Positions 9,274-18,504 of a stretch of DNA of 64,000 nt are shown here, in pieces (position 1 is the first letter of the stretch; each line of letters begins with the position of its first letter). The translations under genes were made by a program, and so were the position numbers. The stretch is from Candidatus Latescibacterota bacterium (GTDB taxonomy: Bacteria; Latescibacterota; UBA2968). The DNA lies in assembly GCA_022821275.1 (NCBI GenBank), contig JAJEDY010000100.1, positions 1 through 64,000 on the forward strand. The letters are read 5' to 3'. Under the pieces are notes generated by a model. The model made no database searches, was not told the DNA's origin, and was given only the letters and a program-made list of their open reading frames with translations.

Positions 9274-10386
9274 ATGAAAATTACCCATATTGAAGCCATT
9301 CATTTGCGGTTACCGGAGATTGTAGAAGCAGCCGATGGGACTCAAGACTGCCTGATCGTGCGGGTGCATACCGATGCGGGCATAACGGGATTGGGTGAAG
9401 TCGTATCGTGTTCCTATGTAGCCAAAGCCGTAATAGAAGCACCGCGCTCTGCGCCATTTCGCCACGGCCTATCGGCGATCGTAACCGGCATGGACGCGCT
9501 GGACTTTGACGCAATTCACAACGCCATGATCGAAGGCGTATCCTGGTATGGTCCAGGCGGCGTGGCGCGACAGGCCATGAGTGGCATTGACATGGCACTG
9601 TGGGATATTCGAGGTCAAGCCGAAGGCAAACCCGTGCGCAAGCTATTGCGAGGAGATGCAGCAGATGCAGTGCCTGCTTATGCAAGCGTCCTGTGGCCCG
9701 AGCGTCCGGAATTGGTAAAGGAAACCGCCAGCGCATTTTTGGCACAGGGATATCAATCTGTAAAATACGGTTGGGCGCCAATGGGGCCAGATGCAGATTT
9801 AGACGAGGCACTGGTCGCAGCGGCACGAGAGGCTTTGGGACCAGATGTAAATTTGATGGTGGATGCCGGTCGCGCGTGGGATGCGGAAACAGCGTTGGAG
9901 CGCGTGGCGAGATTTAAAAAACACAATGTATTCTGGCTCGAGGAGCCGTTGCACCCGTTTGACGTCCAGGGATACGGCGAACTCTCAACTCAGTCATCCA
10001 TCCCAGTTGCTGGTGGCGAAGCGATGACTCTGGTAAGCGAGTACGCCGACTTGTTGCACAATGGCAAACTCCACTTTGTACAACCCGACCTGGGACGCGT
10101 AGGCGGCATTACCGGCGGCCTGGAAATTGAAAAATTGGCCAAAGAGGCGGGGGCACGTGCCGTGCCTCACGCATTTGGCACCGGAGTCTTGTTGGCAGCA
10201 TCTGCCCAATGGGCCGCAGCGAGCGAACAGCCTCTGACAGAATACACGCGAGCGCCATCTCCTCTGGCACAAAAACTCGCCCAACACGAGATGACGTTTC
10301 GCAATGGTGCGCTACATCTGACAGACCAACCCGGACTGGGTGTAGATCTGGATGAAGATGTGGTTGCGAAGTTCCAAGTGAAATAG
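9274..10386 (+). CDS. mandelate racemase/muconate lactonizing enzyme family protein (enolase superfamily)
   Basis: A 370-residue enolase-superfamily enzyme. The capping domain is followed by the barrel with SVKYGW (catalytic Lys region), metal ligands in VDAGRAW, WLEEPL and AGGEAM, and a candidate general-base His in VPHAFGTG. Members abstract the alpha proton of carboxylates and often act as acid-sugar dehydratases or racemases. Next to a FAH-family enzyme and across from a lyase operon, an acid-sugar dehydratase role is likely by inference. The second barrel Lys position reads KYGW rather than a full KxK, so the exact reaction is uncertain. Confidence 0.83.
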   Translation: MKITHIEAIHLRLPEIVEAADGTQDCLIVRVHTDAGITGLGEVVSCSYVAKAVIEAPRSAPFRHGLSAIVTGMDALDFDAIHNAMIEGVSWYGPGGVARQAMSGIDMALWDIRGQAEGKPVRKLLRGDAADAVPAYASVLWPERPELVKETASAFLAQGYQSVKYGWAPMGPDADLDEALVAAAREALGPDVNLMVDAGRAWDAETALERVARFKKHNVFWLEEPLHPFDVQGYGELSTQSSIPVAGGEAMTLVSEYADLLHNGKLHFVQPDLGRVGGITGGLEIEKLAKEAGARAVPHAFGTGVLLAASAQWAAASEQPLTEYTRAPSPLAQKLAQHEMTFRNGALHLTDQPGLGVDLDEDVVAKFQVK

Positions 10387-10418
10387 TTTGTACCCTGACT
10401 ACTTAGAAAGGTGAAAAA

Positions 10419-11282
10419 ATGGCCTCTGTAAAAGATATCTACAAATTTGACGAACTGACCTGGCCCGAAGTGAATGAAGCGGTGGAAATGGGAAAAATTC
10501 CGATTATTCCAACTGGCGCAGTCGAACAGCACGGGCATCACTTGCCCTTGAAAGTCGATCATCTATGTGCCAATGCCGTGGCGACCGAAGGCGCGCGCTT
10601 AAAACCGGAATACAGCCTGGTGCTACCGCCCGTGAGTTATGGTTATGTGCACCACGTCATGGACTTTCCCGGCTCGCTGAATATACACTACGAACACTTC
10701 ATTCAGTACCTGCTGGACATCTGCAAAAGCCTTGCCTATCACGGCTTTAAGAAAATGATACTCGTCAATGGACACGGTTCCAACCACAATCTGGTCGAAA
10801 TGGTCGCCCGACGCACAATCGTAGAAACAGACGCGAGCTGCGCTTTCTGTTCGTGGTGGCAATTGCTCAAAGTCGATCCAGACTTTGACAAAGAATGGCG
10901 CGAGAGCGTATTTCCCGGCGGGTGTTCGCATGCGGGCGAATTGGAAACATCCATGTTGCTCCACTTGTCTCCGGAAAGCGTGCGCAAGGATAAAATTAAG
11001 AGCGAAATTGCCAGGACCAATAAACGGGGATCCAAATTTGTCTGGACTGATCTGTTCAGCAGAGGACCTGTGGGAATAATTGAATGGACGAGTCAATATA
11101 CGGATTCCGGCGTGATGGGAGAGGCGGAAAAGGCAACAGCAGAAAAGGGCAAAATTGTATTTGAAGAAGCGAGCAAAAATCTGGCGCAATTCGTCGAAGA
11201 ATATTATCATCAAAAGATTGAAACCCCCACGCAAAAGCAGGCACAAGAACCGACATTTCCATTGTCATTTACCAGTCATTGA
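10419..11282 (+). CDS. creatininase-family amidohydrolase
   Basis: A 287-residue protein of the creatininase family, a metal-dependent cyclic-amide hydrolase fold. Metal-site motifs are seen in order: PTGAVEQHGHHLPL (about 31-44), VNGHGSNHN (around residue 110) and CSHAGELETS (around residue 170). Family members hydrolyse creatinine or related lactams or formamides, and some act on sugar-derived lactones or amides. The operon position, 32 bases after the enolase-superfamily gene and 21 before the FAH gene, suggests ring opening of a catabolic intermediate. A Shine-Dalgarno-like AAAGGTG precedes ATG. True creatinine use cannot be inferred. Confidence 0.82.
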   Translation: MASVKDIYKFDELTWPEVNEAVEMGKIPIIPTGAVEQHGHHLPLKVDHLCANAVATEGARLKPEYSLVLPPVSYGYVHHVMDFPGSLNIHYEHFIQYLLDICKSLAYHGFKKMILVNGHGSNHNLVEMVARRTIVETDASCAFCSWWQLLKVDPDFDKEWRESVFPGGCSHAGELETSMLLHLSPESVRKDKIKSEIARTNKRGSKFVWTDLFSRGPVGIIEWTSQYTDSGVMGEAEKATAEKGKIVFEEASKNLAQFVEEYYHQKIETPTQKQAQEPTFPLSFTSH

Positions 11283-11303
11283 GCATTCGCACAAGGAGAA
11301 AAT

Positions 11304-12266
11304 ATGAAACTCGCGACTTATTCAGTCGGCGGACAAGAATCCATTGGCGCAGTCGTCGCAGATGATGCGATTATCGTCGATCTCGCAGCAGCGGACAGCG
11401 CATTAGCCCAATCGGAAAATCCTCCCTTTTTTACGGATATGCTAACCCTTCTCGAAGCCGGAGCAGAGGGACGATCTGCGGCACAACAGGCGGTGGCTGA
11501 TGCTGAAAAGCGTTTGAATGGCAAACCAGATGGCGCGACCAGTTTTGCCGTCAACGACGTCAAATTGAACGCACCAATGCCCAATCCGCGCAAATTATTC
11601 TGCCTGGCGGGCAATTACCAGGATCACATTGAAGAAAGCGGCACGACCAAGATGCAAATTCAGGATAAGGAAACGCCGCGCGTATTTATGAAGCCCCCAA
11701 CCTCGACTGTAATCGGACCGGGCGATCAAATTTTGATTCCCCCCATCGCAAGAGGCGTAGATTGGGAAGGCGAATTAGCCGTCGTAATGGGCCGAGAGGC
11801 AAAAGGTGTACAGGCAGAAGACGCGCTGGATTATGTCGCGGGTTATACGGTCATGAACGATGTCTCCGAGCGCATGTTACAAATCAAAAAACGCACAGAC
11901 AGTCGGCCAAGAGATGAATGGTTCGACTGGTTGAATGGCAAATGGCTGGATACCTTTGCCCCACAAGGACCGTGGATTGTAACCTCAGACGAAATCACAG
12001 ATCCACACACCCTCGACATCAGCACGTATGTGAACGGCGACCGCAAGCAACACAACAACACGGGACAAATGTTGTATCCCGTAGATAAAATTATCGAATA
12101 CATCTCGGCAATTATCACACTCGAACCGGGCGACTTGATCAGCACGGGCACAATTTCGGGCGTGGGCGATACAACGGGAACCTATATGCAACCGGGCGAT
12201 AAGGTAGAAATTGAAATCTCGGGCATTGGCCGATTGGTAAACACGGTGGCTGCGAGTGAGAAATAG
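11304..12266 (+). CDS. fumarylacetoacetate hydrolase (FAH) family protein
   Basis: A 320-residue FAH-fold enzyme. It has the small N-terminal domain and then the catalytic domain with CLAGNYQDHIEE, the metal ligands in DWEGELAVVMG and AGYTVMNDVSER. The end is GDKVEIEISGIGRLVN, the usual FAH C-terminus. Members cleave or isomerise 2-oxo and 2,4-dioxo acids, including products of acid-sugar dehydration, which fits its place after an enolase-superfamily enzyme. ACAAGGAG precedes ATG. A strong hairpin follows the gene, so this may be the end of the main transcript, with the sulfatase gene reached by readthrough or its own promoter. Confidence 0.87.
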   Translation: MKLATYSVGGQESIGAVVADDAIIVDLAAADSALAQSENPPFFTDMLTLLEAGAEGRSAAQQAVADAEKRLNGKPDGATSFAVNDVKLNAPMPNPRKLFCLAGNYQDHIEESGTTKMQIQDKETPRVFMKPPTSTVIGPGDQILIPPIARGVDWEGELAVVMGREAKGVQAEDALDYVAGYTVMNDVSERMLQIKKRTDSRPRDEWFDWLNGKWLDTFAPQGPWIVTSDEITDPHTLDISTYVNGDRKQHNNTGQMLYPVDKIIEYISAIITLEPGDLISTGTISGVGDTTGTYMQPGDKVEIEISGIGRLVNTVAASEK

Positions 12267-12291
12267 CTGTCTCACTCTTGAAAAAAATAAT

Positions 12292-12320
12292 GGCAGGCAC
12301 GGGCAACCGCTGCCTGCCTT
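12292..12320 (+). terminator. hairpin between FAH-family and sulfatase genes
   Basis: GGCAGGCA (12292-12299) and TGCCTGCC (12311-12318) form a perfect 8-bp stem with an 11-base loop, followed by TTCTGCTT. The T content after the stem is modest, so it may be a partial terminator or an RNA-stabilising hairpin that tunes expression of the sulfatase gene. Confidence 0.5.
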
Positions 12321-12347
12321 CTGCTTACTGGTGAAAAGGAATCGAAC

Positions 12348-13775
12348 ATGACCCGACCAAACTTGCTCTACATCCACTCAGATCAGCACAGCCCAAAAGT
12401 ACTCGGCTGTTATGGCGACCCACTCGTACAAACGCCACATCTGGATGCACTCGCTGCACGAGGCATAATATTTAACAATGCCTATTGCCCATCACCCGTA
12501 TGCACGCCATCGCGGATGTCGATGTTAACCGGACGATATCCGTATGAAAATGAAGTGTGGACAAACCATCACATCCTGGATTCGGGGCGACCAACCCTCG
12601 CACATGCAATGGGCGCGGCGGGCTACCATCCCGTGCTCATAGGCCGCATGCACGCCCTGGGCACAGACCAGTTGCACGGGTATGTAGATCGTCCCATTGG
12701 GGACCATTCTTCTAATTACCCGGGCACAGGCGATGCCCCCAGCAACTTAATCCAATCGGTTCAAAAATCAGGTGTGGGTCAGAGCAGTTACGAAGTACAC
12801 GATGAAGATGTGACAGCAGCAGCAATTGATTTTATCAATCGCGAGGGCATAAAAAAACGCAGCGGACAAACGGATACCCCCTTTTGCTTGCACATAGGAT
12901 ATATGCTGCCACACTCGCCGTACATTGCGCGAAAAGCAGACTACGATCAGTACATCGATGTGATTACACCTCCAAAACATCCCAAACCAACAGACGATGA
13001 ATCGCATCCCTTTTTTCAATGGTGGCGAAAACGGAACTGTTTTTTGGAAATTGAAGATACCGATACCACGCGTGCACGCGCGGCTTACTGGGCACTGATT
13101 ACAACGATAGATCGCATGATCGGACAGATTTTGGAAGCATTAGAACGGAATGGATTTACCCAGAACACAATGATCGTATATTCATCAGACCACGGAGAAC
13201 AGGTGGGTGAAAAAGCATTGTGGATGAAGCGGACATTTTACGAAGCGTCCGTTCGAGTACCGGCAATTATTTCCTGGCCCGATGTGCTGCCCAAAGGAGA
13301 AATAAATGATCGCGTCATCAGCGCATTGGACTTGAATGCGACCATGCTCGACGCATTGGGTGCATCCGAATTGCCCCACTCACGCGGGCGTAGCCTGTTG
13401 CCATTGCTGCGCGGTGAAGTGGATACCTGGGAAGATATTGCCTTCTCAGAATACTGTATCTACGAAGGTCATTACCAGCGCATGATTCGACAGGGCGATT
13501 GGAAACTGATTTACTATCACGGATACGATCCGCAATTATTCAATCTATCCGAAGATCCAGAGGAATTGCACAATCGGGCGGACGATGGAGCCTGTCAGCC
13601 CATTCGAGAAGAACTGACAGCAAAAATACTGGATGGATGGGACCCGGAGTGGGTTGCGAAAAAGATGCTGGAAAAAAGAAGGGATCTGGAAGTCATTCGG
13701 GAATGGGCAAGCGCGACTAATGCACCCGAGCAATGCCAGTGGCCTCAAGCCCCGGGGATGACGTATCTGGAGTAA
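12348..13775 (+). CDS. sulfatase (type I, Cys-type formylglycine motif)
   Basis: A 475-residue sulfatase. The signature is C52-T-P-S-R56 in SPVCTPSRMSMLTGR. Cys52 would be converted to formylglycine by an activating enzyme that is not in this window. Metal-site residues appear in HSDQH (Asp12) and SSDHGEQVGE. No signal peptide is evident, which suggests a cytoplasmic or periplasm-independent role on small sulfated molecules. The C-terminal section PQLFNLSEDPEELHN is typical of arylsulfatase-like enzymes. AAAAGGAAT precedes ATG. Together with the opposing lyase operon it supports degradation of a sulfated carbohydrate. The substrate is not predictable by eye. Confidence 0.88.
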   Translation: MTRPNLLYIHSDQHSPKVLGCYGDPLVQTPHLDALAARGIIFNNAYCPSPVCTPSRMSMLTGRYPYENEVWTNHHILDSGRPTLAHAMGAAGYHPVLIGRMHALGTDQLHGYVDRPIGDHSSNYPGTGDAPSNLIQSVQKSGVGQSSYEVHDEDVTAAAIDFINREGIKKRSGQTDTPFCLHIGYMLPHSPYIARKADYDQYIDVITPPKHPKPTDDESHPFFQWWRKRNCFLEIEDTDTTRARAAYWALITTIDRMIGQILEALERNGFTQNTMIVYSSDHGEQVGEKALWMKRTFYEASVRVPAIISWPDVLPKGEINDRVISALDLNATMLDALGASELPHSRGRSLLPLLRGEVDTWEDIAFSEYCIYEGHYQRMIRQGDWKLIYYHGYDPQLFNLSEDPEELHNRADDGACQPIREELTAKILDGWDPEWVAKKMLEKRRDLEVIREWASATNAPEQCQWPQAPGMTYLE

Positions 13776-13865
13776 AAGTGGAATTTAATCCTTGATCCAT
13801 AATCGCATTTCCGATATTTTCAATCCAGAAAAAATATCTACAAGGATTTTGAGGAGGGATGATTG

Positions 13866-14693
13866 ATGGCGCGGTTGAAATTTTGGGCCGACCGATTTTT
13901 TGTCGGCCTTTTTTGTGTACTCATGGCGAGTTTAAGCGGTTGCGATTTTCTATTACCAAAAGAAACAGTCTATGTCACCGTTGCAATTCTGAACTTGCGC
14001 GAGAAACCGACGACAAAATCGCAGGTGGTTGAGCGTTTGCAGCGCGGTCGTGAATTGGAGATTTTTGAAAAAGCCAATCCCTGGTTACGTGTACGCACAG
14101 ATGGAAAAACTGAGGGATGGGTACATGGCAATTATGTCGGAGACGCCGCAGCCGTGCGTGCGGCTTTGCAAAAAGACCTTGCGCGTCGTTCTTCAAGCAC
14201 GCGAAAAAAACGGCCTGTGACGCAACCCGTTCAGCCTGCAACTGAACCGCAAGAAACGCCAGCACCCCAGGTAACGCAACCGGCAACCGGCGCCCTATCC
14301 ATCGATGGTATGATCGCGGGGATGCCCGAAGATCTGATACTGGAAGAAGTAGATCCCCTCGAGGGCCAGCCGCGCCATTTTGGCGCAACGGGCAGTGGAC
14401 AGGTCGTCCTGGAGTTCTGGGGTCCTGAAGCCGACTTGTTGCGCTCCGAAATTATGGTAACCGTGCTCGATATATCCGATGCCGACTTGAACCGCAATGC
14501 GGACCTCGTGCGCTTGTTTATTCGAAATGCCGTACCACAATGGCAACGCGACACACCCTGGGTCGCAAACTTTTTGCGAGAATTGTCGAGCCAGGATGTA
14601 GGCACAGGCGGATTTGACACGCGCAGTAAAACCGTCAGATTTCGCTTTATCAAACCCCTGAGCGCAATTCGCGTAACAATTGAAAAAGCGTAG
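13866..14693 (+). CDS. SH3-domain lipoprotein
   Basis: About 275 residues. A hydrophobic signal ends in the lipobox L-S-G-C, so it should be lipid-anchored at the cell envelope. A bacterial SH3 domain follows (about residues 35-92), with NLREKPTTKSQVVERL and GWVHGNYVG, then a Pro/Gln/Thr-rich linker and a C-terminal domain of about 130 residues that I do not recognise. SH3b domains usually bind peptidoglycan or peptides. The ATG at 13866 is preferred to the TTG at 13863. GAGGAGGG lies a few bases upstream. Transcribed towards dnaK, with a shared terminator between them. Confidence 0.75.
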   Translation: MARLKFWADRFFVGLFCVLMASLSGCDFLLPKETVYVTVAILNLREKPTTKSQVVERLQRGRELEIFEKANPWLRVRTDGKTEGWVHGNYVGDAAAVRAALQKDLARRSSSTRKKRPVTQPVQPATEPQETPAPQVTQPATGALSIDGMIAGMPEDLILEEVDPLEGQPRHFGATGSGQVVLEFWGPEADLLRSEIMVTVLDISDADLNRNADLVRLFIRNAVPQWQRDTPWVANFLRELSSQDVGTGGFDTRSKTVRFRFIKPLSAIRVTIEKA

Positions 14694-14718
14694 TAATTAG
14701 GGCACCCCTACTTAAACA

Positions 14719-14751
14719 AAAACGCCGAGAGCTATTCACCCTCGGCGTTTT
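14719..14751. terminator. bidirectional terminator between the SH3 lipoprotein gene and dnaK
   Basis: AAAACGCCGAG (14719-14729) and CTCGGCGTTTT (14741-14751) form an 11-bp perfect stem with an 11-base loop. The A run on one side and T run on the other give a U tract in both directions, as expected between convergent genes. Confidence 0.85.
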
Positions 14752-14768
14752 GTTGTAATATCCAGCCT

Positions 14769-16688
14769 TTACTTCTTCTTGTCATCTACAACTTCATATT
14801 CAGCGTCAACAGCCCCATCATCGCCTTGTTTGGGACCTTCTGCATCACCTGGTGGTGGCTCCCCTGGCGCACCCTGAGCCTCATCTGCTGAGGCTTGTTG
14901 ATAGAGTTCACTCGCAACCTGATGCCAGACCTGGGTGAGATTTTCATTCGCCGATTTAATCGCATCGACATTATCACCCTTGAGGGCATCTTTGACCTTG
15001 TCAACGGCCTCTGTCACTTTGGCCTTTGTATCATCGCTGACCTTATCGCCCATCTCCTCCATCTGTTTTTCGGTCTGATGCACCTGCTGCTCGGCCGCAT
15101 TTTTGGTCTCCACAGCCTCGCGTTTCTGCTTGTCTTCGGCGGCATTCGCCTGTGCATCGTTGACCATTTTATCAATCTCCGCATCTGATAACCCCGACGA
15201 AGCCTCAATGCGAATATTTTGCTCTTTGCCCGTACCCTTGTCCTTTGCCGAGACATTGAGAATGCCATTTGCATCGATGTCAAATGTGACTTCAATTTGC
15301 GGCACACCACGCGGCGCAGGCGGAATACCATCCAGGTGAAACCGACCAATCGTGCGATTATCTACTGACATATCGCGTTCACCTTGCAAGACGTGAATCT
15401 CCACCGAGGGCTGACTGTCCGCAGCAGTTGAAAACACTTCGGTCTTTTTCGACGGAATCGTGGTGTTGCGATCAATAAGGCGCGTCATCACACCACCGAG
15501 CGTTTCAATACCCAGCGAGAGCGGCGTCACGTCGAGCAACAACACATCGGTCACATCGCCCGAAAGCACACCCGCCTGAATAGCCGCGCCAATGGCGACG
15601 ACTTCATCGGGATTTACCCCTCTATTAGGCTCTTTTCCAAAAACTTCCTGCACAATTTCCTGCACTTTGGGGATACGCGTTGAACCGCCCACCAGAATCA
15701 CTTCGTCAATATCAGAAGCCGAAAGACCGGCATCTCGAATAGCCTGTAAACAGGGCTGTTTGGTGCGCTCGACGAGATCATCGACGAGTTGCTCAAATTT
15801 CGCGCGTGAAAGGTTGACATTGAGATGCTTGGGCCCAGACGCATCAGCCGTGATAAATGGCAGATTGATATCGGTAGATGCGGAACTCGACAGTTCGCAC
15901 TTGGCTTTTTCCGCCGCTTCTTTCAGGCGTTGCAAAGCCATGGGATCCTGGCGCAAATCCACGCTATTCTCTTTCAAAAATTCCTCAGCCAGAAAGTCAA
16001 TAACGCGCTGGTCAAAGTCATCGCCGCCCAAATGGGTATCACCATTGGTCGATTTGACTTCAAAGACGCCATCGCCCAGTTCGAGAATAGAGATGTCAAA
16101 CGTGCCGCCACCGAGGTCGTAAACCGCGATTTTTTCCTCGCTCTTTTTGTCCAGGCCATACGCCAGGGATGCAGCGGTTGGCTCGTTGACAATGCGCAAC
16201 ACGTCGAGACCCGCAATTTTTCCGGCATCTTTGGTGGCCTGTCGCTGTGCATCATTAAAATATGCGGGAACCGTGACCACAGCCTGGGTAATGGTTTCGC
16301 CGAGATAATCCTCAGCGGTTTGCTTCATCTTTTGAAGCACCATCGCCGAAATCTCGGGCGGGGTATATGTCTTGTCGTCGAGTTGTACAGACGCCAGTCC
16401 ATTGGCGTCACTCGTGACCGTGTAAGGCACTTCGGAAATTTCAGTGCTCACCTCTTCGCGACGACGCCCCATAAACCGCTTGATAGAATAAACGGTTTGG
16501 GCTGGATTGGTCACAGCCTGCCGTTTGGCAACCTCACCAACGAGGCGCTCCCCATCTTGTGCAAATGCAACGACAGAGGGCGTGGTGCGCCCCCCTTCTG
16601 AATTTGGAACAACAACCGGGTCGCCGCCTTCCATCACAGCGACACAAGAGTTGGTCGTTCCCAGATCAATGCCTATTACGTTGCTCAT
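14769..16688 (-). CDS. dnaK: molecular chaperone DnaK (Hsp70)
   Basis: A full-length 639-residue Hsp70. The ATPase domain begins [19 protein letters not shown] and includes [20 protein letters not shown], the phosphate loop YDLGGGTFD and the adenosine motif [13 protein letters not shown]. The linker [13 protein letters not shown] leads to the substrate domain and an acidic, Gly/Pro-rich tail ending [10 protein letters not shown]. It folds and protects cytosolic proteins with DnaJ and GrpE, which are not nearby. AAGGAGAATTCTAAG precedes ATG. No CIRCE element is seen. A TTCCATG/CATGGAA inverted repeat lies in the 65-base gap after fmdB. DnaK may be co-transcribed with the FmdB gene. Confidence 0.97.
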   Translation of the reverse strand: MSNVIGIDLGTTNSCVAVMEGGDPVVVPNSEGGRTTPSVVAFAQDGERLVGEVAKRQAVTNPAQTVYSIKRFMGRRREEVSTEISEVPYTVTSDANGLASVQLDDKTYTPPEISAMVLQKMKQTAEDYLGETITQAVVTVPAYFNDAQRQATKDAGKIAGLDVLRIVNEPTAASLAYGLDKKSEEKIAVYDLGGGTFDISILELGDGVFEVKSTNGDTHLGGDDFDQRVIDFLAEEFLKENSVDLRQDPMALQRLKEAAEKAKCELSSSASTDINLPFITADASGPKHLNVNLSRAKFEQLVDDLVERTKQPCLQAIRDAGLSASDIDEVILVGGSTRIPKVQEIVQEVFGKEPNRGVNPDEVVAIGAAIQAGVLSGDVTDVLLLDVTPLSLGIETLGGVMTRLIDRNTTIPSKKTEVFSTAADSQPSVEIHVLQGERDMSVDNRTIGRFHLDGIPPAPRGVPQIEVTFDIDANGILNVSAKDKGTGKEQNIRIEASSGLSDAEIDKMVNDAQANAAEDKQKREAVETKNAAEQQVHQTEKQMEEMGDKVSDDTKAKVTEAVDKVKDALKGDNVDAIKSANENLTQVWHQVASELYQQASADEAQGAPGEPPPGDAEGPKQGDDGAVDAEYEVVDDKKK

Positions 16689-16710
16689 CTTAGAATTCTC
16701 CTTATTTGGC

Positions 16711-16730
16711 TTCCATGTCAGGGCATGGAA
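16711..16730 (-). promoter_or_regulatory. inverted repeat in the dnaK leader
   Basis: TTCCATG (16711-16717) and CATGGAA (16724-16730), separated by six bases, form a perfect 7-bp palindrome about 20 bases upstream of the dnaK start and just before its ribosome site. It does not match CIRCE. It could be an operator or an RNA hairpin near the start region. Confidence 0.35.
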
Positions 16731-16753
16731 TATGATAGAACATGATTTTTATT

Positions 16754-17059
16754 TTACGCCGCTTTAGAGTCTGAACTCTTTGACTCAGAGGTCTTTTTTG
16801 TCTTTGATTTCTTCTTGTCAGATTTCTTTTCTTTAGATGCTTCTTTGTCCTTCTTCGCTGCCTCTTTGTATCCTTCACTTCGATAATCGGTAATGTAAAA
16901 ACCCGATCCCTTAAAAATCAGACCCGCACCGCCGCTGATGAGACGCTCGACCTTTTGCTCGCCGCATTCTGGACACAGGCGAATGGGTTCGGCGGTGATG
17001 GAGTGAAACGCTTCAAATTCGTGCCCGCAGGCAGTACACGCATATTCATAAGTCGGCAT
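16754..17059 (-). CDS. FmdB-family zinc ribbon protein
   Basis: A 101-residue small protein. It begins MPTYEYACTACGHEFEAF and carries a zinc ribbon built from CTAC (residues 8-11) and CPEC (around 34-37), with GSGFYITDYRSEGY characteristic of the FmdB regulatory-protein family. The C-terminal 40 residues are a low-complexity Lys/Ser/Glu tail, common in this family. Its molecular role is not established in the literature I know. Proposed roles include transcriptional regulation of amide metabolism. It lies upstream of dnaK on the same strand. Confidence 0.85.
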   Translation of the reverse strand: MPTYEYACTACGHEFEAFHSITAEPIRLCPECGEQKVERLISGGAGLIFKGSGFYITDYRSEGYKEAAKKDKEASKEKKSDKKKSKTKKTSESKSSDSKAA

Positions 17060-17198
17060 AACATATCCTTTGACTTGTATTGGTGGAATTAACAGGTATT
17101 CTATAAAGCAATATATATACCATAAAATCCGAAAATTTGTAATTTTATATAGAACAATAGTTTATTCTCAATTTTGAATTTTCGGAACTTCGAACACC

Positions 17199-17231
17199 TT
17201 GCCATATTGTCTGGATTATTGCCATATTGTC
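17199..17231. repeat. tandem direct repeat upstream of the FmdB gene
   Basis: TTGCCATATTGTC occurs at 17199-17211 and again at 17219-17231, a 13-base unit with a 20-base period. It lies in the 243-bp gap between the FmdB gene start and the sucC terminator. Two near-helical-phase copies could be a regulator binding site, but no matching regulator is recognised. Confidence 0.3.
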
Positions 17232-17248
17232 AATTCAAGACACAACAA

Positions 17249-17279
17249 AAAGGGGCGCACTGTCATCATGCGCCCCTTT
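17249..17279 (-). terminator. Rho-independent terminator after sucC
   Basis: AAAGGGGCGCA (17249-17259) and TGCGCCCCTTT (17269-17279) form an 11-bp stem with a 9-base loop. Read on the minus strand, the stem is followed by a U-rich tract (A run at 17247-17251 on the plus strand). It ends the sucC transcript before the FmdB gene. Confidence 0.85.
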
Positions 17280-17302
17280 GTATTTCAGGCTCTGGTATCG
17301 GG

Positions 17303-18469
17303 TTATGCGGCATCTTGAACCGCAGCAACAACGCCTTCGGCGGCTTCCTGGAGCTTGCGGGCAACAGTAAATTCGAGACCCGAATTCTCGAGAATTTGCG
17401 CGCCTTCTTCGGCGTTGGTCCCCTGCAATCGCACCACCAGCGGCACATTAATTTCGATATCTTCAAGCGCGGCAACAACGCCTTCTGCCACGCGATCGCA
17501 GCGCACAATACCGCCAAAAATATTGATAAGCACCGCTTTGACCGCTTCGTCGGACGTGAGAATACGCATCGCATTTTTGACGCGCTCGACATTGGTGCCC
17601 CCACCAACATCGAGAAAGTTAGCCGGTGACGACCCCGCGTATTTGACAATATCCATCGTAGCCATCGCCAGACCTGCGCCATTGACCATACAACCGACTT
17701 CCCCATCGAGTTTGATATAATTGAGATCGTATTTTGAAGCTTCGACCTCGAGCGGGTCTTCCTCGTCAACATCGCGCAATTCATAGATATCCGAATGGCG
17801 ATACATCGCACTATCATCGAAATTCATCTTGGCATCCAGAGCCAGAACCTCACCGCTTTTGGATACGACGAGAGGATTGATTTCTGCGAGCGAACAGTCG
17901 GTCTCCTCATAGGCTTTGTAAAGGGCAGAGATAAATGCGACCCCCTGTTTGAGTTGATCACCTTCAAGCCCCAGACCAAGTGCAAGACGCCGTGCCTGAA
18001 AAGGCTGGAGACCAACGCCGGGATGAACGACCTCTTTGAGAATTTTTTCCGGAGTCGTTGCAGCCACCTCTTCAATGTCCATGCCACCCGCACGGGAAGC
18101 CATAACGACCAGACGCGACTGCGCGCGGTCCAGCACAATACCCAAATATAATTCGCGGTCAATATCCGTCGCATTTTCCACCCAAACGGACTTGACCTTT
18201 TGCCCCCCAGAACCCGTTTGCGGGGTGACGAGTTGCATGCCTATAATTTCGGATGCCACTTCTCTGGCTTCTGTCGGGTCAGCTGCGAGTTTAATACCGC
18301 CCCCCTTGCCGCGACCCCCTGCGTGGATCTGTGCCTTGACAACCACTGCACCACCGAGATCTCTGGCAATCGCTTCGGCCTCTTCGGGCGTACGAGCAAC
18401 CGCGCCATTCGGCACGGGCACGCCAAAAGATCCGAGAATTTCTTTAGCCTGATATTCGTGAATTTTCAT
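17303..18469 (-). CDS. sucC: succinyl-CoA ligase (ADP-forming) subunit beta
   Basis: A 388-residue ATP-grasp subunit of succinyl-CoA synthetase (TCA cycle). It begins MKIHEYQAKEILGSFGVPVP, then KAQIHAGGRGKGGGIKLA (nucleotide binding), DCSLAEINPLVV and the C-terminal ligase part with DVGGGTNVERV and NIFGGIVRCD. The length is normal. The partner sucD normally follows directly, but here a terminator comes after sucC and the next gene is fmdB, so the alpha subunit must be encoded elsewhere. Upstream on the same strand is an unrelated enolase-superfamily gene, 35 bases away. Confidence 0.95.
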   Translation of the reverse strand: MKIHEYQAKEILGSFGVPVPNGAVARTPEEAEAIARDLGGAVVVKAQIHAGGRGKGGGIKLAADPTEAREVASEIIGMQLVTPQTGSGGQKVKSVWVENATDIDRELYLGIVLDRAQSRLVVMASRAGGMDIEEVAATTPEKILKEVVHPGVGLQPFQARRLALGLGLEGDQLKQGVAFISALYKAYEETDCSLAEINPLVVSKSGEVLALDAKMNFDDSAMYRHSDIYELRDVDEEDPLEVEASKYDLNYIKLDGEVGCMVNGAGLAMATMDIVKYAGSSPANFLDVGGGTNVERVKNAMRILTSDEAVKAVLINIFGGIVRCDRVAEGVVAALEDIEINVPLVVRLQGTNAEEGAQILENSGLEFTVARKLQEAAEGVVAAVQDAA

Positions 18470-18504
18470 CTTACTCCCTTGTGTTTACGTTATCAAACGC
18501 CAAC

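Noticed and set aside
15825-16601. 258-codon open frame on the plus strand inside dnaK
   Set aside because: It is fully antisense to an intact dnaK with strong family motifs. The translated sequence shows no recognisable motif and there is no ribosome site. It is a by-product of codon bias.
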